Of a DNA stretch of 64,000 bases, positions 36,072 to 47,005 are shown piece by piece. Origin of the DNA: Vesta saturnalis (lineage: Eukaryota > Arthropoda > Insecta > Coleoptera > Lampyridae); NCBI GenBank assembly GCA_036346205.1, contig JARFJB010001962.1:805501-869500 (forward strand). Direction: 5' to 3'. The notes below the pieces were generated by a model, which saw only the letters and a list, made by a program, of their open reading frames with translations, was not told the origin of the DNA and made no database searches. The position numbers and the translations under genes are program-made. Positions within the stretch are counted from its first letter, which is position 1. Every line of letters begins with the position of its first letter.

Positions 36072-36638
36072 TTATTCATTTATCGCAAAGTCAGCAAATA
36101 ATGATGAGGCAGTGGAGTATGTAGAGTCATCATGTGTATCATATTCAACCGGTATAGATGGAGATGAAAGAGGTGTAATCACATAGATAGGAGATGGCTG
36201 AGATGGATGTGGAGATGGGGAATGGTAGGCAGGAGATGGCACAGGGGAAGGTGTATTTATTTGTACTGAATTTCTATTTAAATTTCCCAATTCCGCCTCA
36301 AATAGGATATCATTGATTGCTTTCTTAGCATATAATCTTTGAGTTGGGTCAAGGCGGTTTAGAGTTTCTGCCCATTCAAATGCAATTGGGTTATCAGAAC
36401 TCTTGGGTTCAGATAAATATGTACATGCCCGTTCAAATACCTCGTTTTGTTTGGCAACCATACTTTTCATCTTTTTCGTCGCAGGTCGTGGCGGCGGCAT
36501 GACTGCATTTGCAGAGGAAATAGATCCGTGAGAAACGCTTTCTTGCGATTCTCTTTCTTCTTGTCCTTGTGGTTGTAATATTTCTGAAGTAGGTCCATCT
36601 GAAGTATTTGTGGATTCCTCTCCATCAGTATTGAGACT
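36072..36638 (-). CDS. Harbinger MADF-type accessory protein, second exon
   Basis: An acceptor (TTTTTTACAG) opens the exon at 36638. The frame includes AMPPPRPATKKMKSMVAKQN, then a BESS-like helix DPTQRLYAKKAINDILFEAE, and a Ser/Pro-rich tail ending FADFAINE. BESS motifs mediate protein contacts in MADF proteins. In Harbinger elements a second Myb/MADF-like protein works with the nuclease and binds the ends. This exon lies inside the intron of the transposase gene on the opposite strand. It looks intact. Confidence 0.6.
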   Translation of the reverse strand, partial: SLNTDGEESTNTSDGPTSEILQPQGQEERESQESVSHGSISSANAVMPPPRPATKKMKSMVAKQNEVFERACTYLSEPKSSDNPIAFEWAETLNRLDPTQRLYAKKAINDILFEAELGNLNRNSVQINTPSPVPSPAYHSPSPHPSQPSPIYVITPLSSPSIPVEYDTHDDSTYSTASSLFADFAINE

Positions 36639-36659
36639 CTGTAAAAAAATTATACTTAC

Positions 36660-36661
<2 letters not shown>

Positions 36662-36711
<50 letters not shown>
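36662..36711. repeat. (TA)n microsatellite
   Basis: A TA tract of about 50 bp lies directly at the 3' end of the nested retrotransposon. It may be that element's own TA-repeat tail. Confidence 0.9.
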
Positions 36712-36713
<2 letters not shown>

Positions 36714-36714
36714 G

Positions 36715-38362
36715 ATTGTGGACCTGAACAGGCTAAATAAGGCCTATCGTGCTAAAGCACTCAGGAACACTTAGGAGGATGGATAGAGGGATAATGAATT
36801 GCCAATAGATGCCTATGAACAGCTACCTTAAATTTTCTCATATCATAAGTGAGAGGAAAACAGGAACTGGGGAGATCATTCCAGAGTTTAGAAGCCGTGT
36901 AGAAAAATGTGGATTGCGCCCGTTTGGTACGACAAGTGGAGATTTGTACTGCGTACTGATGATATGAATGAGCGAACCGAGTGTTTCTCGCAAAGATAGC
37001 CGGAGATGGTATCAAAGAATGTAATTCACCCGCACAATATCCGTTGTAATAACGATAATAGAAAGAAAGAACTGAAACCATCCTTCTATGCTCAAGGGAC
37101 TGTATGTGAGAAGTTAAGGACGGGTCATTTATAAGCCTAATCGCTCTCTTTTGAATACGATCAACGATATCGAGAGCGTATTGGGGAGCACTAACCCAAA
37201 GGTGAGAATTATATTCCAGATGAGGCCGAATTTGGGCCTTAATACAGCAGAAGGAGTTGTCGAGAGGTAAAGTACTGCTTAGATCTGTACAAAAAGCCTA
37301 TTTTACGAGCAGCTGTTTTGGTAGCTGACATAAGATGGTCAACCCATGAGAGATTTGAAGATACAGTCATACCCAACAGAGTAATAGAGTCTGAAAACTT
37401 AAGAACTGAGCCATTCATACTTACAACAGGAAATGATCGATCTTTTTTGGCGGACATAAGGCAACACTGAGTTATGTTAGCATTAAATTTAACTAGATTA
37501 TTGTTTCCCCATTCGAGAATACGTTGAATTTGCCATTTCAGCTTTAATTTCTTGATTTGACATAGAAGGTGGATTATCACTATGAGTAGACTGAGATGAA
37601 CTACAGTGAAGAGTGCTATCGTCAGCAAAGCAATGGATGGGGTTAGTTGTTGAAGAAATAAGGTCGTTTATGTACAGCAGAAAAAGTGTAGGCGCTATAA
37701 CGGATCCCTGTGGCACGCCCGCGTTAATGCTAACTTCTTTTGAAAAAAAGCCATCAACTACGACACGTATTCGTCTTTTATCAAGGAAACTAGAAACCCA
37801 GTTGATGAGCGTATCATTTAACCCAAACGAGGTGAGTTTGGCAAGTAAACACTTATGCCAAACTTGGTCAAATGCCTTTGAGATATCTAAAGCGACTACA
37901 ACTGTTTCACCGGACTGCTCTACTGTATTGTTCCAAACTTGGGTCACATATGAAAGAAGATCGCCTGTTGAACGACTTTGCCTAAACCCATATTGGTGGT
38001 CATTAAGGAGTTTGTTAGTTTCAAGGAACGTGAGCAGTTGCTGATTGATGGCTTTTTCCATGATTTTAGACAAAATGGAAGTGATGGCAATTGGTCTGTA
38101 ATTTGAGGGATCGGTCTTATCACCGTTTTTGGGAATAGGTTGAACATTTGCTAACTTCCATGATGAAGGGAATTCCCCAGAAGATATAGAGATCGTATAG
38201 AGCTTAGATAGGACTGGTACTAGTTCTGGGGAACATTTCTTTAAGACAATAGCTGGGATACCGTCTGGGCCAGTCGCCTTATTGAGATCAAGCCTACTGA
38301 TGATCGATTCCAAGAGCTTGTACCGAAAATGAATTGGTTTCATAACGTATGAAGAAGAGTTG
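36715..38362 (-). mobile_element. 5'-truncated CR1-like non-LTR retrotransposon in the Harbinger intron
   Basis: It reads on minus from about 38362 to a 3' tail followed by (TA)n. It has no endonuclease and only the RT and C-terminal part. The exact 5' junction with Harbinger exon 2 is near 38360. Relics of the same family lie at 23390-23730 and 26003-26930. Confidence 0.8.
36764..38362 (-). pseudogene. Retrotransposon reverse transcriptase, C-terminal two thirds
   Basis: RT blocks in order: LNKATGPDGIPAIVLKK, SNYRPIAITSILSKIMEKAI, YGFRQSRSTGDLLSYVTQVW, VALDISKAFDQVWHKCLLAK, INAGVPQGSVIAPTLFLLYI and the catalytic HCFADDSTLH, with both Asp kept. A frameshift near 37510 leads to the frame KLKWQIQRILEWGNNNLVKF, then LLGMTVSSNLSWVDHL. 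A second shift near 37240 leads to the final region LWNDLPSSCFPLTYDMRKF. It is fairly young compared with the relics near 23-27 kb but is truncated and broken. Confidence 0.85.
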
Positions 38363-39134
38363 ACAGATGCCGTCGACAGAGGAAGAATGGAAAAATATTG
38401 CTTCTGATTTTGGGGAAAGATATCAGTTATGGAACTGCATAGGAGCTTTAGACGGCAAGCATGTTGCAATTCAAAAACCGAAACATTCAGGATCATTATA
38501 CTACTGCTATAAAGGTCACTACAGTATAGTTCTCATGGCATTAGTAAACTCAAAAAAAGAATTTATTGTGATGGATGTTGGTGCTAATGGCCGAATATCC
38601 GATGGCGATGTACTATTTTACACTAAATTTTGGGAGCTTTATCAAAAAGGTGATTTAAATATACCAAATTCATCGGAAATGCCAAATTCAGCAGAAAAAA
38701 TTCCGTATGTTTTTATATCAGACGAAGCTTTTGCATTAGGACAAAATTTAATGAAGCCCTACCCACAAAATGCATGTAATACTGACCGAAAAATATTCAA
38801 CTACCGATTGTCGCGAGCTAGATCAGTTGTAGAAGGTGCCTTTGGGATACTGCGATCAAAATTTGGAATTTTCCAGAAAGCTATATGTTTTGAGGCCAAA
38901 AAAGCTGCAACTATAGTGGCAACGTGCTGCTATTTACATAATTATTTAATGAAAACACAGCGAAGGCTGTACTTAGCATCAAATTGGAGAATCACAAAAC
39001 CAGATAATGCTGAATTACTTGATTTAGAGCCCGCTAGCGTTAGAAATTCATCAAACGATGCGAAAGCGATAAGAGAAAAATTCTGTCATTATTTTAATAA
39101 CGAAGGCAAATTGGATATTCGTAAAATGAATAAA

Positions 39135-39145
<11 letters not shown>
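38363..39145 (+). CDS. Harbinger transposase exon 2 (DDE_Tnp_4 nuclease)
   Basis: The frame opens PSTEEEWKNIASDFGERYQL and holds the catalytic blocks CIGALDGKHVAIQKP (first Asp), FIVMDVGANGRISDGDV (second Asp region) and YVFISDEAFALGQNLMKPYP, then RLSRARSVVEGAFGILRSKF (Glu region). These are the hallmarks of the PIF/Harbinger nuclease. The acceptor would be an AG near 38360. The exon is open to its end, where the frame runs into (TA)n and YIYI codons, so the natural stop may have been displaced. With exon 1 broken, the whole gene is probably dead. Confidence 0.85.

Positions 39146-39174
<29 letters not shown>
39140..39174. repeat. (TA)n microsatellite
   Basis: A short TA tract lies at the 3' end of the Harbinger nuclease exon. 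Confidence 0.9.
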
Positions 39175-39176
<2 letters not shown>

Positions 39177-39258
39177 GATATATCTGTTGTATATTCTGTG
39201 TAAGTGTTTAATCAATAATATATAATTAAAAATTATTATTAATTTTATTAAATACATA

Positions 39259-39265
39259 AATAAAA
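39259..39265 (-). terminator. Pol III-type T-run after the tRNA-like gene
   Basis: On the minus strand the tRNA-like 3' end is followed by AAAC and then TTTTT, a normal RNA polymerase III stop. Confidence 0.5.
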
Positions 39266-39270
39266 AGTTT

Positions 39271-39342
39271 ACCTCGAGTAGGATTCGAACCTACGACCTG
39301 TACTTTGCTAGAGTACCGCGCTACCAACTGCGCCACCAAGGT
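39271..39342 (-). tRNA. tRNA-like gene, Ala(AGC) anticodon by position (repeat copy)
   Basis: The minus strand folds into a full cloverleaf of 72 nt: a 7-bp acceptor stem (ACCTTGG with TCGAGGT, including two G-U pairs), D stem GCGC/GCGC, anticodon stem GTACT/AGTAC with loop CTAGCAA, variable AGGTC, and T stem GTAGG/CCTAC with loop TTCGAAT. The A box (TGGCGCAGTTGG) and B box (GGTTCGAATCC) are intact, and TTTTT follows within 10 nt. The acceptor is unlike usual eukaryotic tRNA-Ala. Its flanks are shared with a degenerate copy near 4.3 kb, so it may be a tRNA-derived SINE head rather than a working tRNA. Confidence 0.55.
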
Positions 39343-39655
39343 TCAAGCCCCAATCGATGCAAATTTTGTCTTTATGTATGTAGAACTGATGTAAATTCTA
39401 AATATAATGAGATTACAAAAAAAAAAACTTATAATAATAATATATAATGTTTGTAGGTTAGAAGTTTAAAGGTTTTTTGAGTTTTTTCTCAACAAGTGCC
39501 TACACCCGACCCTAGCAAAATAAAAAATCTGGAAGGATTTACTAGTTACATTATACTCATAATTCTAGAGTCGAATAATCACGATTAAAACAGGGCGTCT
39601 GGTGTAATAAGTACATGTAAACAAGAACCTAAATACCTAAACAAGAAATCCTTAC

Positions 39656-40000
39656 CTGAGGTTTCTCGAATTTATCCAAAAACCGAAGATATTCAAAAGT
39701 CCAACTCTTCGGGATATAAATATCATCTGTCCCGGCCCCTGATCTTCGAGACGATTCTTTGTTTTTCAGTTCTCGGCGGTAATTCGAGCGTAATGTATTT
39801 ATTTTCTTTTTGACATCATCCAAGGTAGCCTGAGGTTTAGTTTTTTTATATATAATTAACAGCTTCACCAAAGCTTCATTCCTCTTGTATTTATTAACGT
39901 AATCTTTATTTGTTTTATCCCAGAGAATTGGCAATGTTTCGAATGTAATAATAAAATCCTTCTCCGGTTTCAATGGCTGCTTAGGCGGCGAAGCATCTTC
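39656..40000 (-). CDS. Harbinger MADF-domain protein, first exon
   Basis: A MADF-type domain (Myb/SANT-like, DNA-binding): LPILWDKTNKDYVNKYKRNE, then LDDVKKKINTLRSNYRREL and WTFEYLRFLDKFEKPQ. The exon ends at CAG/GTAAGG (39656/39655). No ATG is seen in frame close to the domain, so the start is upstream or in another exon. It pairs with the exon at 36072-36638. In Harbinger elements such a protein helps the nuclease reach the ends. Confidence 0.65.
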
Positions 40001-40235
40001 AACCCCTGTCTCCAGAGCTGTCTGAAAGGTACTGACGGGAGACTTATGAAACTCAACACACGATCAATCTGATGTCAATCCACAGCGGACTGATGAAAAT
40101 TATTAAAATATTTAAATATCCATCAGTCTGGTCCATCAGTCCATCAGTCAACGAATTACACGATCAGTTTGCCATCATTCTGACCACAATCGTGGACTGA
40201 ATTGACGCCAAACTGAGCGTGTAACACCCGTCTTA

Positions 40236-41267
40236 CTGACAACGATTTCTTTAATTAATACGAAACGTAAATATTTTATGTAATTTATCTTCAAATACAC
40301 GATTTATAAACCAAAAGGTCAGTAAGTATCTGTTACTATATTTAAGAATAAATTGTAAAAACTAAATTTTGAAATATAATTTCAAAACCATATTAAAAAT
40401 TACAAGCAGCATTAATCCAGTAATGGAAGTGTTTTTACAAAAATTGTGTTTTGGTTTGATGATTTGCTACATTAAATAAACATAGGGTAAATGTGCTCTT
40501 CTGTACGAATAGATCAGGTGGTTGTAAATCCTAATATAACTTGAACTTTTGGAGTTGCACTCTGAATTACAACTATTTGTATTTATTTTAAGTCAATATA
40601 GATAAAAATTGGTCTGTACGCTGTGCTTGCAATAAGACTGTACAGTGTTATTTTAATTTGATATCCATATAAGTGATAAAGCTGCTTTCATTATCAACTA
40701 CAATGAGTTAGGTAGTAGTTAATTTAATTGTATAAACAATACAATCGCCAAAAATCTACCTACATTTGAATAATAATTTTTTACTTATTTATTATTGTAC
40801 TTTAAGAAAGAATTTTCATTATCAGTGTTTATGAAAAAAAAAATTAAAAACTATGACAATCGGATGAAAACTGAACTAACGCTAAATTTAAACCGGGCAT
40901 CGCGACGTAAAGCTCGGTCGTTGGTATTAGTGTCGTGGACGGTATTTTCTACAATTCCCCCCTTAATTACAACATTTAAGGTAACAATTTAATGGAGATC
41001 GGCAGTTTACCGAAAATCGAAATGATTTCTAGTGAAAAGTGGTTTGTCAAAGGATAAATACGTGCAAACTTAGGAAACCATTCAATATTATTTTAAACAG
41101 CGATGCCTAAAAATAACACGTGAGTATCAAATCAGTGAACACGTGTTAAAACTAAATTAATTTATTTTGTTTGCATTTTTTAGTTAAGAATAATCGCTTA
41201 ATAACTATACGAGCTTTGTTGGGTGAAGAGGTTTTCCCAATTATTCATATGTCATGATTGTAATAAT
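40236..41267. promoter_or_regulatory. Upstream region and likely 5' UTR of the HOIL-1L-like gene
   Basis: No coding exon is clear. A TTTAAG/GTAACA donor-like site near 40980 and a TTTTTTAG acceptor at 41176-41183 suggest a non-coding first exon spliced to the exon that holds the ATG at 41268. There is no certain TATA box. Confidence 0.35.
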
Positions 41268-43807
41268 ATGAGTATCAAACACCAAGAACCATCAATAGCT
41301 AGCATTGGACAAAGTCCTGGCTGTGATCCAAAAACGTCCAAACGGAGTAGTGGCCTCTTTTCCTTCTTTAAATGGTTTAAACCTTCTGTTTCCCGCGAGT
41401 CCGTGACTCAAGAAGTAAGTTCATCAAGTAGCTGTGATAGTTTAAATTCCATTAGTAGTACAGGAACAATAGCTTCGTTTTCATTTGTTCCTGCAAGTGA
41501 TTATAAAACCGACGTAACACAGAAAAATATCGTCCCCGGACCTGAAACCGACACATACAGAGCAAGACTGAAACAACGGGATAAAAGAAGGGAATATGAC
41601 AAAAATCTAACCCTACGTAAAAAATATAATTTATTTTTCAATCGTGATACTCTTCTTAAACCGTCTTCAGCACTTATCGAAGAAACTGATAACAGTAAAA
41701 GTTTACCTTTAATGACTCGTAAAACTGTGAACGATGAAGAAAAATTGCATCGTAGAACTAATAGTGAATCTTCAAAAATAAAAAAAGCTGGCGCTTATTG
41801 TCACGTAAAAGGAAAACGAAAAGCACCTCCTCCTCCTGCAACTAAAGCCACATCCGACGGAAATTCGACAATGAGCTTACGAAGAAAAAAACGATTAGCT
41901 CCACAGCCTCCTGCTCCAGTCACGCCAGATAAAATTCTTACTTCACTGTACGGTGGCGATAAATACGACACAATAGAATACGCTGATGCAGACGTCATTT
42001 TTAATGATTCTCTTAAGTTAGATCACGGCATCTTAAAACCGACCAAAAATCCTGAACAAGAAAATTTAAGTAATATATTAAGTAAATCACCTCGATCAAG
42101 TTACATGGAAGCACCCGTATCCCCACGACCGTGGTATAAAAGAAATTTAACTCGAGATATTGGTGTAATTTCGAAAAAGGATAGAGACGAAAAATACGAA
42201 CCTCTTGAACGATTGCCAGACGTTCAGTATTCTAGAATCTCTAGCATTACGGACTTAACGTCCGAAGACATAAAAGTAAACAAAAAGAAAGAAGATAAAA
42301 GAAAATCGGGTATCGCCTTTCTTACTAATATTAGTGAGTTAGATCGCGAAGCTTCCGAAATAATTAAGAAAGAACATCAAAACGATAATACAGAAACAGA
42401 AATTCCTCAATTCATGCGTCCTAAACAAGAACAAAACAAGAATACCGACAGCTGGATGTCACCTAAAAGAAAATCTGCTAGGGATTTAATAGCGAAATTT
42501 AACGCAATTACAAATGTAACAAAAGTAACCGTAAATTCAACTTTCTTCGGTGCCAGAGAATCCGGAGTATTTCAAAAAGATAATCTGAAACGCGAATATT
42601 TCGGTAAAACTGCAAATGAACTAACGAAAGAGACAAAACCGGAAACGCAGTTTAAGCTAGAAATAAGGAATACTGAAAATCAGAACGTATGTGATATAAA
42701 AAACCCATTAATGAAATCTGAAAGTTCGGTAATTAAATACAAAGAATCGTCGAAATTAGATAAAAAAAGTTGGTATTGTCCCAAATGTTCTTTAGAAAAC
42801 GATTATTGGAGAATAATTTGTTACGTGTGTTCAACTATTAAACCGTATTTCGATGATTTAACAACGCCTCCAGCTAAAATTAACTCTAACACTCTTGAAA
42901 AGAATAAAACAGAAAATTCAGAAATAAAACATTTTCCGCCTAATACAAGTTCAGATGCATCTAAAAATACACCTGCATTCAATTTTACAAATGGTGCTGT
43001 ATTTGAACGAAATTTAGAACGATCTAAAACGCAAATAGGATTTTCAGCATTAGCCAAGTATAATGAAAGTAAGGATAAAAATCGAAAATTTGTAAAATCA
43101 GTTTCAACGGATGATAAACCGATACAAAATAAAACAGTTGATAAACAAGGTGAAAAGGAACGATTAAAAAAAATGCTAATCGAAATGAAAAATTCTTTGC
43201 CGAAACGAAAGCATAACTTTTTTGAGAAACAGACAAATCGCGCTAGTATTATTCAAGAAAACGTAGAAAATGAGTTTGATAAGAAAACTGAGGAAAATAC
43301 CGAAGAGAAAACCGCAGAAGTTACAGTAATGACTCAAGAAACTATTTATGAAAATATTAAAGTGAAAAAAACCGAAAATCCAAAACCGATTAAAATTACA
43401 GCATCATCGCAAACAAGCGCCGTGAGTGAAAAGCAACATATGGGGGCGATACAAAAACAGGAAGTTAATAAAAAATTTGAATTAATGAGGCCAAAGGACT
43501 TTGCCAATATTTATAGTGTAAAGACTGATAAACCCAACCAACACATTTATTCAAATTTATTAGAAAATAAAGACCTTTTCTTAAACATGCCCGTTAAATT
43601 GAATGAAATTAAAAATAGTTTAGGAAATAACGACACTTTAGAAATAAATCGGTTATTAAAACGATTAGAAACTGCAATAGCTAGAGGTGAATTAAGCGAA
43701 GCTTCGAATTTTGCTCGTGAATTAGCACAGTTAAAAGTAAATTGTTCTGTTATACGCCAAAAATCTGTTGATAGTCAAGAAGAAGCAAAAGGAAAAACAG
43801 GTTTCAT
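41268..43807 (+). CDS. RBCK1: HOIL-1L/RBCK1-like protein, exon 1: N-terminal extension, NZF1, tethering helix
   Basis: The ATG at 41268 is the first in frame; the open frame before it has no other start. The first 500 residues are basic and Ser/Lys-rich, with SSGLFSFFKWFKPS near residue 25 and proline motifs (KRKAPPPPATK, KRLAPQPPAPVTP). An NZF zinc finger follows at about residue 502 (WYCPKCSLEND...CYVC). Near residue 795, RLLKRLETAIARGELSEASN...LAQLKV aligns with the LUBAC-tethering motif at the N-terminus of human HOIL-1L, and is followed directly by the UBL in the next exon, the same order as in HOIL-1L. In mammals HOIL-1L is a LUBAC subunit that supports Met1-linked ubiquitin synthesis by HOIP. 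The 800-residue extension has no counterpart in the mammalian protein. The exon ends at a GTAAGC donor; the junction codon is split 2+1. Confidence 0.82.
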
Positions 43808-43862
43808 GTAAGCGTATTTTTGTGTACTTACACTGTATTTAATATACTTTTTAATTTTGTAG

Positions 43863-44104
43863 TGTTGATATGTATGTCGAAGATAAAATTTCTCATAGAG
43901 GTCCGTTTCAAATTAATATAAGTGAAGATCAGTCTGTGGCCGAATTGAAGCTTCAAGTGGAAAAAGATTTTCAAATTCCTGTCGTAGTACAAAGATGGAT
44001 TTTAGGAAAAGAATTGGCCACTGATGATAATGCAACATTGAAAGATTTTCATGTTACAACCGGAGGGTGTTCTATATTTTTATATTTGGTCGCTCCTACA
44101 AACG
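43863..44104 (+). CDS. RBCK1: HOIL-1L/RBCK1-like protein, exon 2: UBL domain
   Basis: After a 55-bp intron (43808-43862, acceptor TTTTGTAG) the frame reads YVEDKISHRGPFQINISEDQ, VAELKLQVEKDFQIPVVVQR and WILGKELATDDNATLKDFHV. This matches the HOIL-1L ubiquitin-like domain, including the Q-RWILG block (Q-QWVIG in the human protein). That domain binds the UBA region of HOIP. The exon ends at G/GTAACT (44104), the start of a very long intron. Confidence 0.85.
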
Positions 44105-44241
44105 GTAACTTTAATTGCATTTTTATATAACTTATTCCGCACTTCAAGTCCTTGTAATACTAATATATTTTTCCTTTTTAACCTGAATAGTAACTATATA
44201 TTTAATATTTAGTTGCCGTCCACTAACCAAACTGTTTCGAA

Positions 44242-44243
<2 letters not shown>

Positions 44244-44310
<67 letters not shown>
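44244..44310. repeat. (TA)n microsatellite
   Basis: A pure TA tract abuts the left end (CAGGTGTATTTTAAAATC) of the next element. Confidence 0.95.
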
Positions 44311-44313
<3 letters not shown>

Positions 44314-46345
44314 GTGTATTTTAAAATCCCCGACAAACGAAAACTGAAGATTATATGATTCAAAATAAGACAAAATGATCATAAACGCTTTTCCGAAAAT
44401 GCTTCATAACCCAGATGCAGGTTGATTAAAAAATACTTTTTTTAAGGTTGTTATAAGATTCCTCAAAAACTACAAAAGATATTACGCTGAGATTTGGTAC
44501 ACCTAAATGTCTAATTAAATACAATTAATCAGGTGAGTTTTAGTCAACTGACTCCATCCAGTGGCGTAGAATATTTTAAAGTAATCAGTTTAAGTAAAAA
44601 AAAACGCACGCCCCTGGTTTTTTGGAAGAAATGTGTTTTTGATAGATTCAACATTTAATTCTGCAAATAAAATCATATTTAGTATTTCTTCGATTCGGCA
44701 CCCCGTTTTTGAAATATTTTGCATTAACATAAACCACCACATTATTCAATAAAAATCAAAATTTGTTTTATTTTACAAAAAAATAACGCAGTTAACTATT
44801 AGTTACATTATTAAAGAGACATTGAAGGAATTAAAAACAAAATAATAATTATTTTTATACATATTGTTCAAAATGTCCTCTTTCCTTTTGAATGCAAGCT
44901 TGTATTCTTCTTAGCAAATGAAATCTAACATGCTGAAAAATTTGTGGCATAGCCCTAATCTCATCGCATGCCATCTGTATGCGATTCCAAAGTTGCTTTC
45001 GATCATCAATTTGAATAGAATAGACACGAGTTTTCAGATACCCCCACACAATAAAATCCAATGGGTTTAAATCTGGCAATCGTACCGGCCATTGTACTTC
45101 ACTTCCTCGTCCAATCCAGCGTTCATGAATTTAAAAATTCGTGTAGAATGTGGTAGTGCACCATCATGAATGAAATACATATTCATTCTAACATCTAAGG
45201 GTACGTCGTCAAACAATTCTGGCAAATCTTTTCACAAAAAATTTAAACAGAATTCGCCAGTAAGTCTTTGAGGAAAACGGATAGGTCCGATTAGGTGATC
45301 GTCTAGTATACCTATCCAAATATTTTCGCTAAATCTATGTTGGTGAGCTGTAACTACAGTTGGATGCTGATTTTCATCTAACCATTTGTGGGAATTATGC
45401 AAGTTTATTATTCCATTTCGGGAAAAAATACACTCATCAGTGGTCAATAAGTTTCTAACAAATTGTACATCTTCAGCATTTTTATTTAAAAACCATTCGC
45501 AAAAATTCATTCGACGAGGATGGTCAGCAGGCAATAATGCATGCACTTTTTGTAGGTGAAAGGGATGAAAATTTTGTTCTCGTAAAACTTTCCAAGACTT
45601 GCTATGCGACACACCCAATTCTAAACCTAACTCACGCGTACTTATTGATGAATTTTCATAAACTCTATCTAAAATTTGTTCCTCAATTTCAACTGGTACA
45701 CGAGCATTTCGCCCGGAATTTTTCTTTCCTTTTAAACTTCCATACTCTAACAAGTTACGATGGACGGTTCTAAACGTGGTATGATGTGGATGTGGAAATC
45801 TTTGTTCACAAAGTCAAGCAGCTGCACGAGCATTGCAATTAGTATTACCATAACATAAATGCATATGGACCAGTTCTCGTATGGAATAATTCATTTTTTC
45901 ACAGTAATTAGACACAAACAATGAATTACAAAACACGCGTAAATGCAACTATTTTAGCAAACATAAGATACGTAACTGTCAACTGCAAAGCAATCTCTGA
46001 TTTATTTAATTTGGTTATTACTGAATAATGTAGTCGTTTATGTTAATGCAAAATATTTCAAAAACGGATGCGAATCGAAAAAATACTAAGTATGATTTTA
46101 TTTGCAGAATTAAATGTTGAATTTAACAAAAAAATACTTCTTCAAAAAAAGCAGTGACGTGCGTTTTTTTTTTACTTAAGGTAATTAACTTAACATATTC
46201 TACGTCACTGGATAGAGCTAGTGACTCAAACTCATCTGATTAATTGTACATAATTAGACATTTAGGTGTACCAAATCTCAGTGTAATATCTTTTGTAGTT
46301 TTTGAGGAATCAAAAAAACCTTAAAAAGTATTTTTAATCAACCTG
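44311..46345. mobile_element. DD41D-type element with long arms
   Basis: Inverted arms of about 220 bp run 44418-44640 and 46130-46345, ending CAGGTTGATTAAAAAATAC and its inverse. The left side extends a further 107 bp to CAGGTG at the (TA)n border with no mirror on the right, so the outer right end is lost or the left outer part is a separate fragment. The transposase is on minus. Confidence 0.7.
44855..45894 (-). pseudogene. DD41D-type transposase, several stops and shifts
   Basis: MNYSIRELVHMHLCYGNTNC is the DUF4817-type N-terminus, broken by a TGA after NARAAA. Then come VPVEIEEQILDRVYENSSIS and LGLELGVSHSKSWKVLREQN (HTH), LLTTDECIFSRNG (first Asp), RFSENIWIGILDDHLIGPI, and YFIHDGALPHSTR (second Asp). 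After that the frame is lost; remnants of the region around the third Asp (DFIVWGYLKTRV) and the C-terminus (ERGHFEQYV) lie in another frame. It is inactive. Confidence 0.75.
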
Positions 46346-46361
46346 TATCATATATATCACC

Positions 46362-46501
<140 letters not shown>

Positions 46502-47005
46502 GACATAGAAAAATGCTGTCATGGTGCCACGCGATAGAGGACACTAAAATAAGAAAAAAGTTTCTATGAACGTAGGTCCGCAACGCCTTCGTTTAAAAGA
46601 TATAGGGTGTTGAAGTTTAATTATTTTTTGTTTTTTAATATCTTTTACAATGATGTAATAAGCGGACGAAATTTTGTATACAGGGCTTTTTATCACGCAG
46701 AATATGACCTTAGTTCTTTTATTACTGATAGAGCGCCAATACAGGTTTCCATCTTGTTTGAATCGGTCCTAACTTTTTGCCTTACACTGTATGTCATTTT
46801 CGACTGGAAAATTTGTTTTCCATTTTTCTGCTTCAGAAAGGTATACCTTATTGAAGTCGCTAGGACCAACGGTTTACGAGAAAATGCATCCGATGCATGC
46901 AAATTATCCAAAAGCGCCAAGTAACTTATTTATAAAAACAATGACATAACACTTTAACAATTAAATTTTAATAGCAACAATGAAGGGCAGTGGTTAAAAA
47001 AAACA

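Larger units (their letters stand above)
35345..40232. mobile_element. PIF/Harbinger element with complete ends, nested insertions
   Basis: The terminal inverted repeats start GACGGGTGTTACACGCTCAG and are mirrored at the right end, with about 42 bp of match. The flanks are TTA (35342-35344 and 40233-40235), the typical 3-bp target duplication of this superfamily. It encodes a Harbinger-type nuclease on plus (exons about 35480-35902 and 38363-39145) and a MADF/BESS-type DNA-binding protein on minus (exons 39656-40000 and 36072-36638). Nested inside are a CR1-like retrotransposon (36715-38362), (TA)n tracts and a tRNA-like repeat. Confidence 0.9.

Noticed and set aside
38345..38496. N-terminal extension of the CR1-like RT frame into the Harbinger exon
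   Set aside because: This part is antisense of the Harbinger nuclease exon; the retrotransposon ends near 38362.
39271..39342. A normal host tRNA-Ala gene
   Set aside because: It shares flanks with a degenerate copy, lies within a transposon, and has an atypical acceptor stem, so I call it tRNA-like only.
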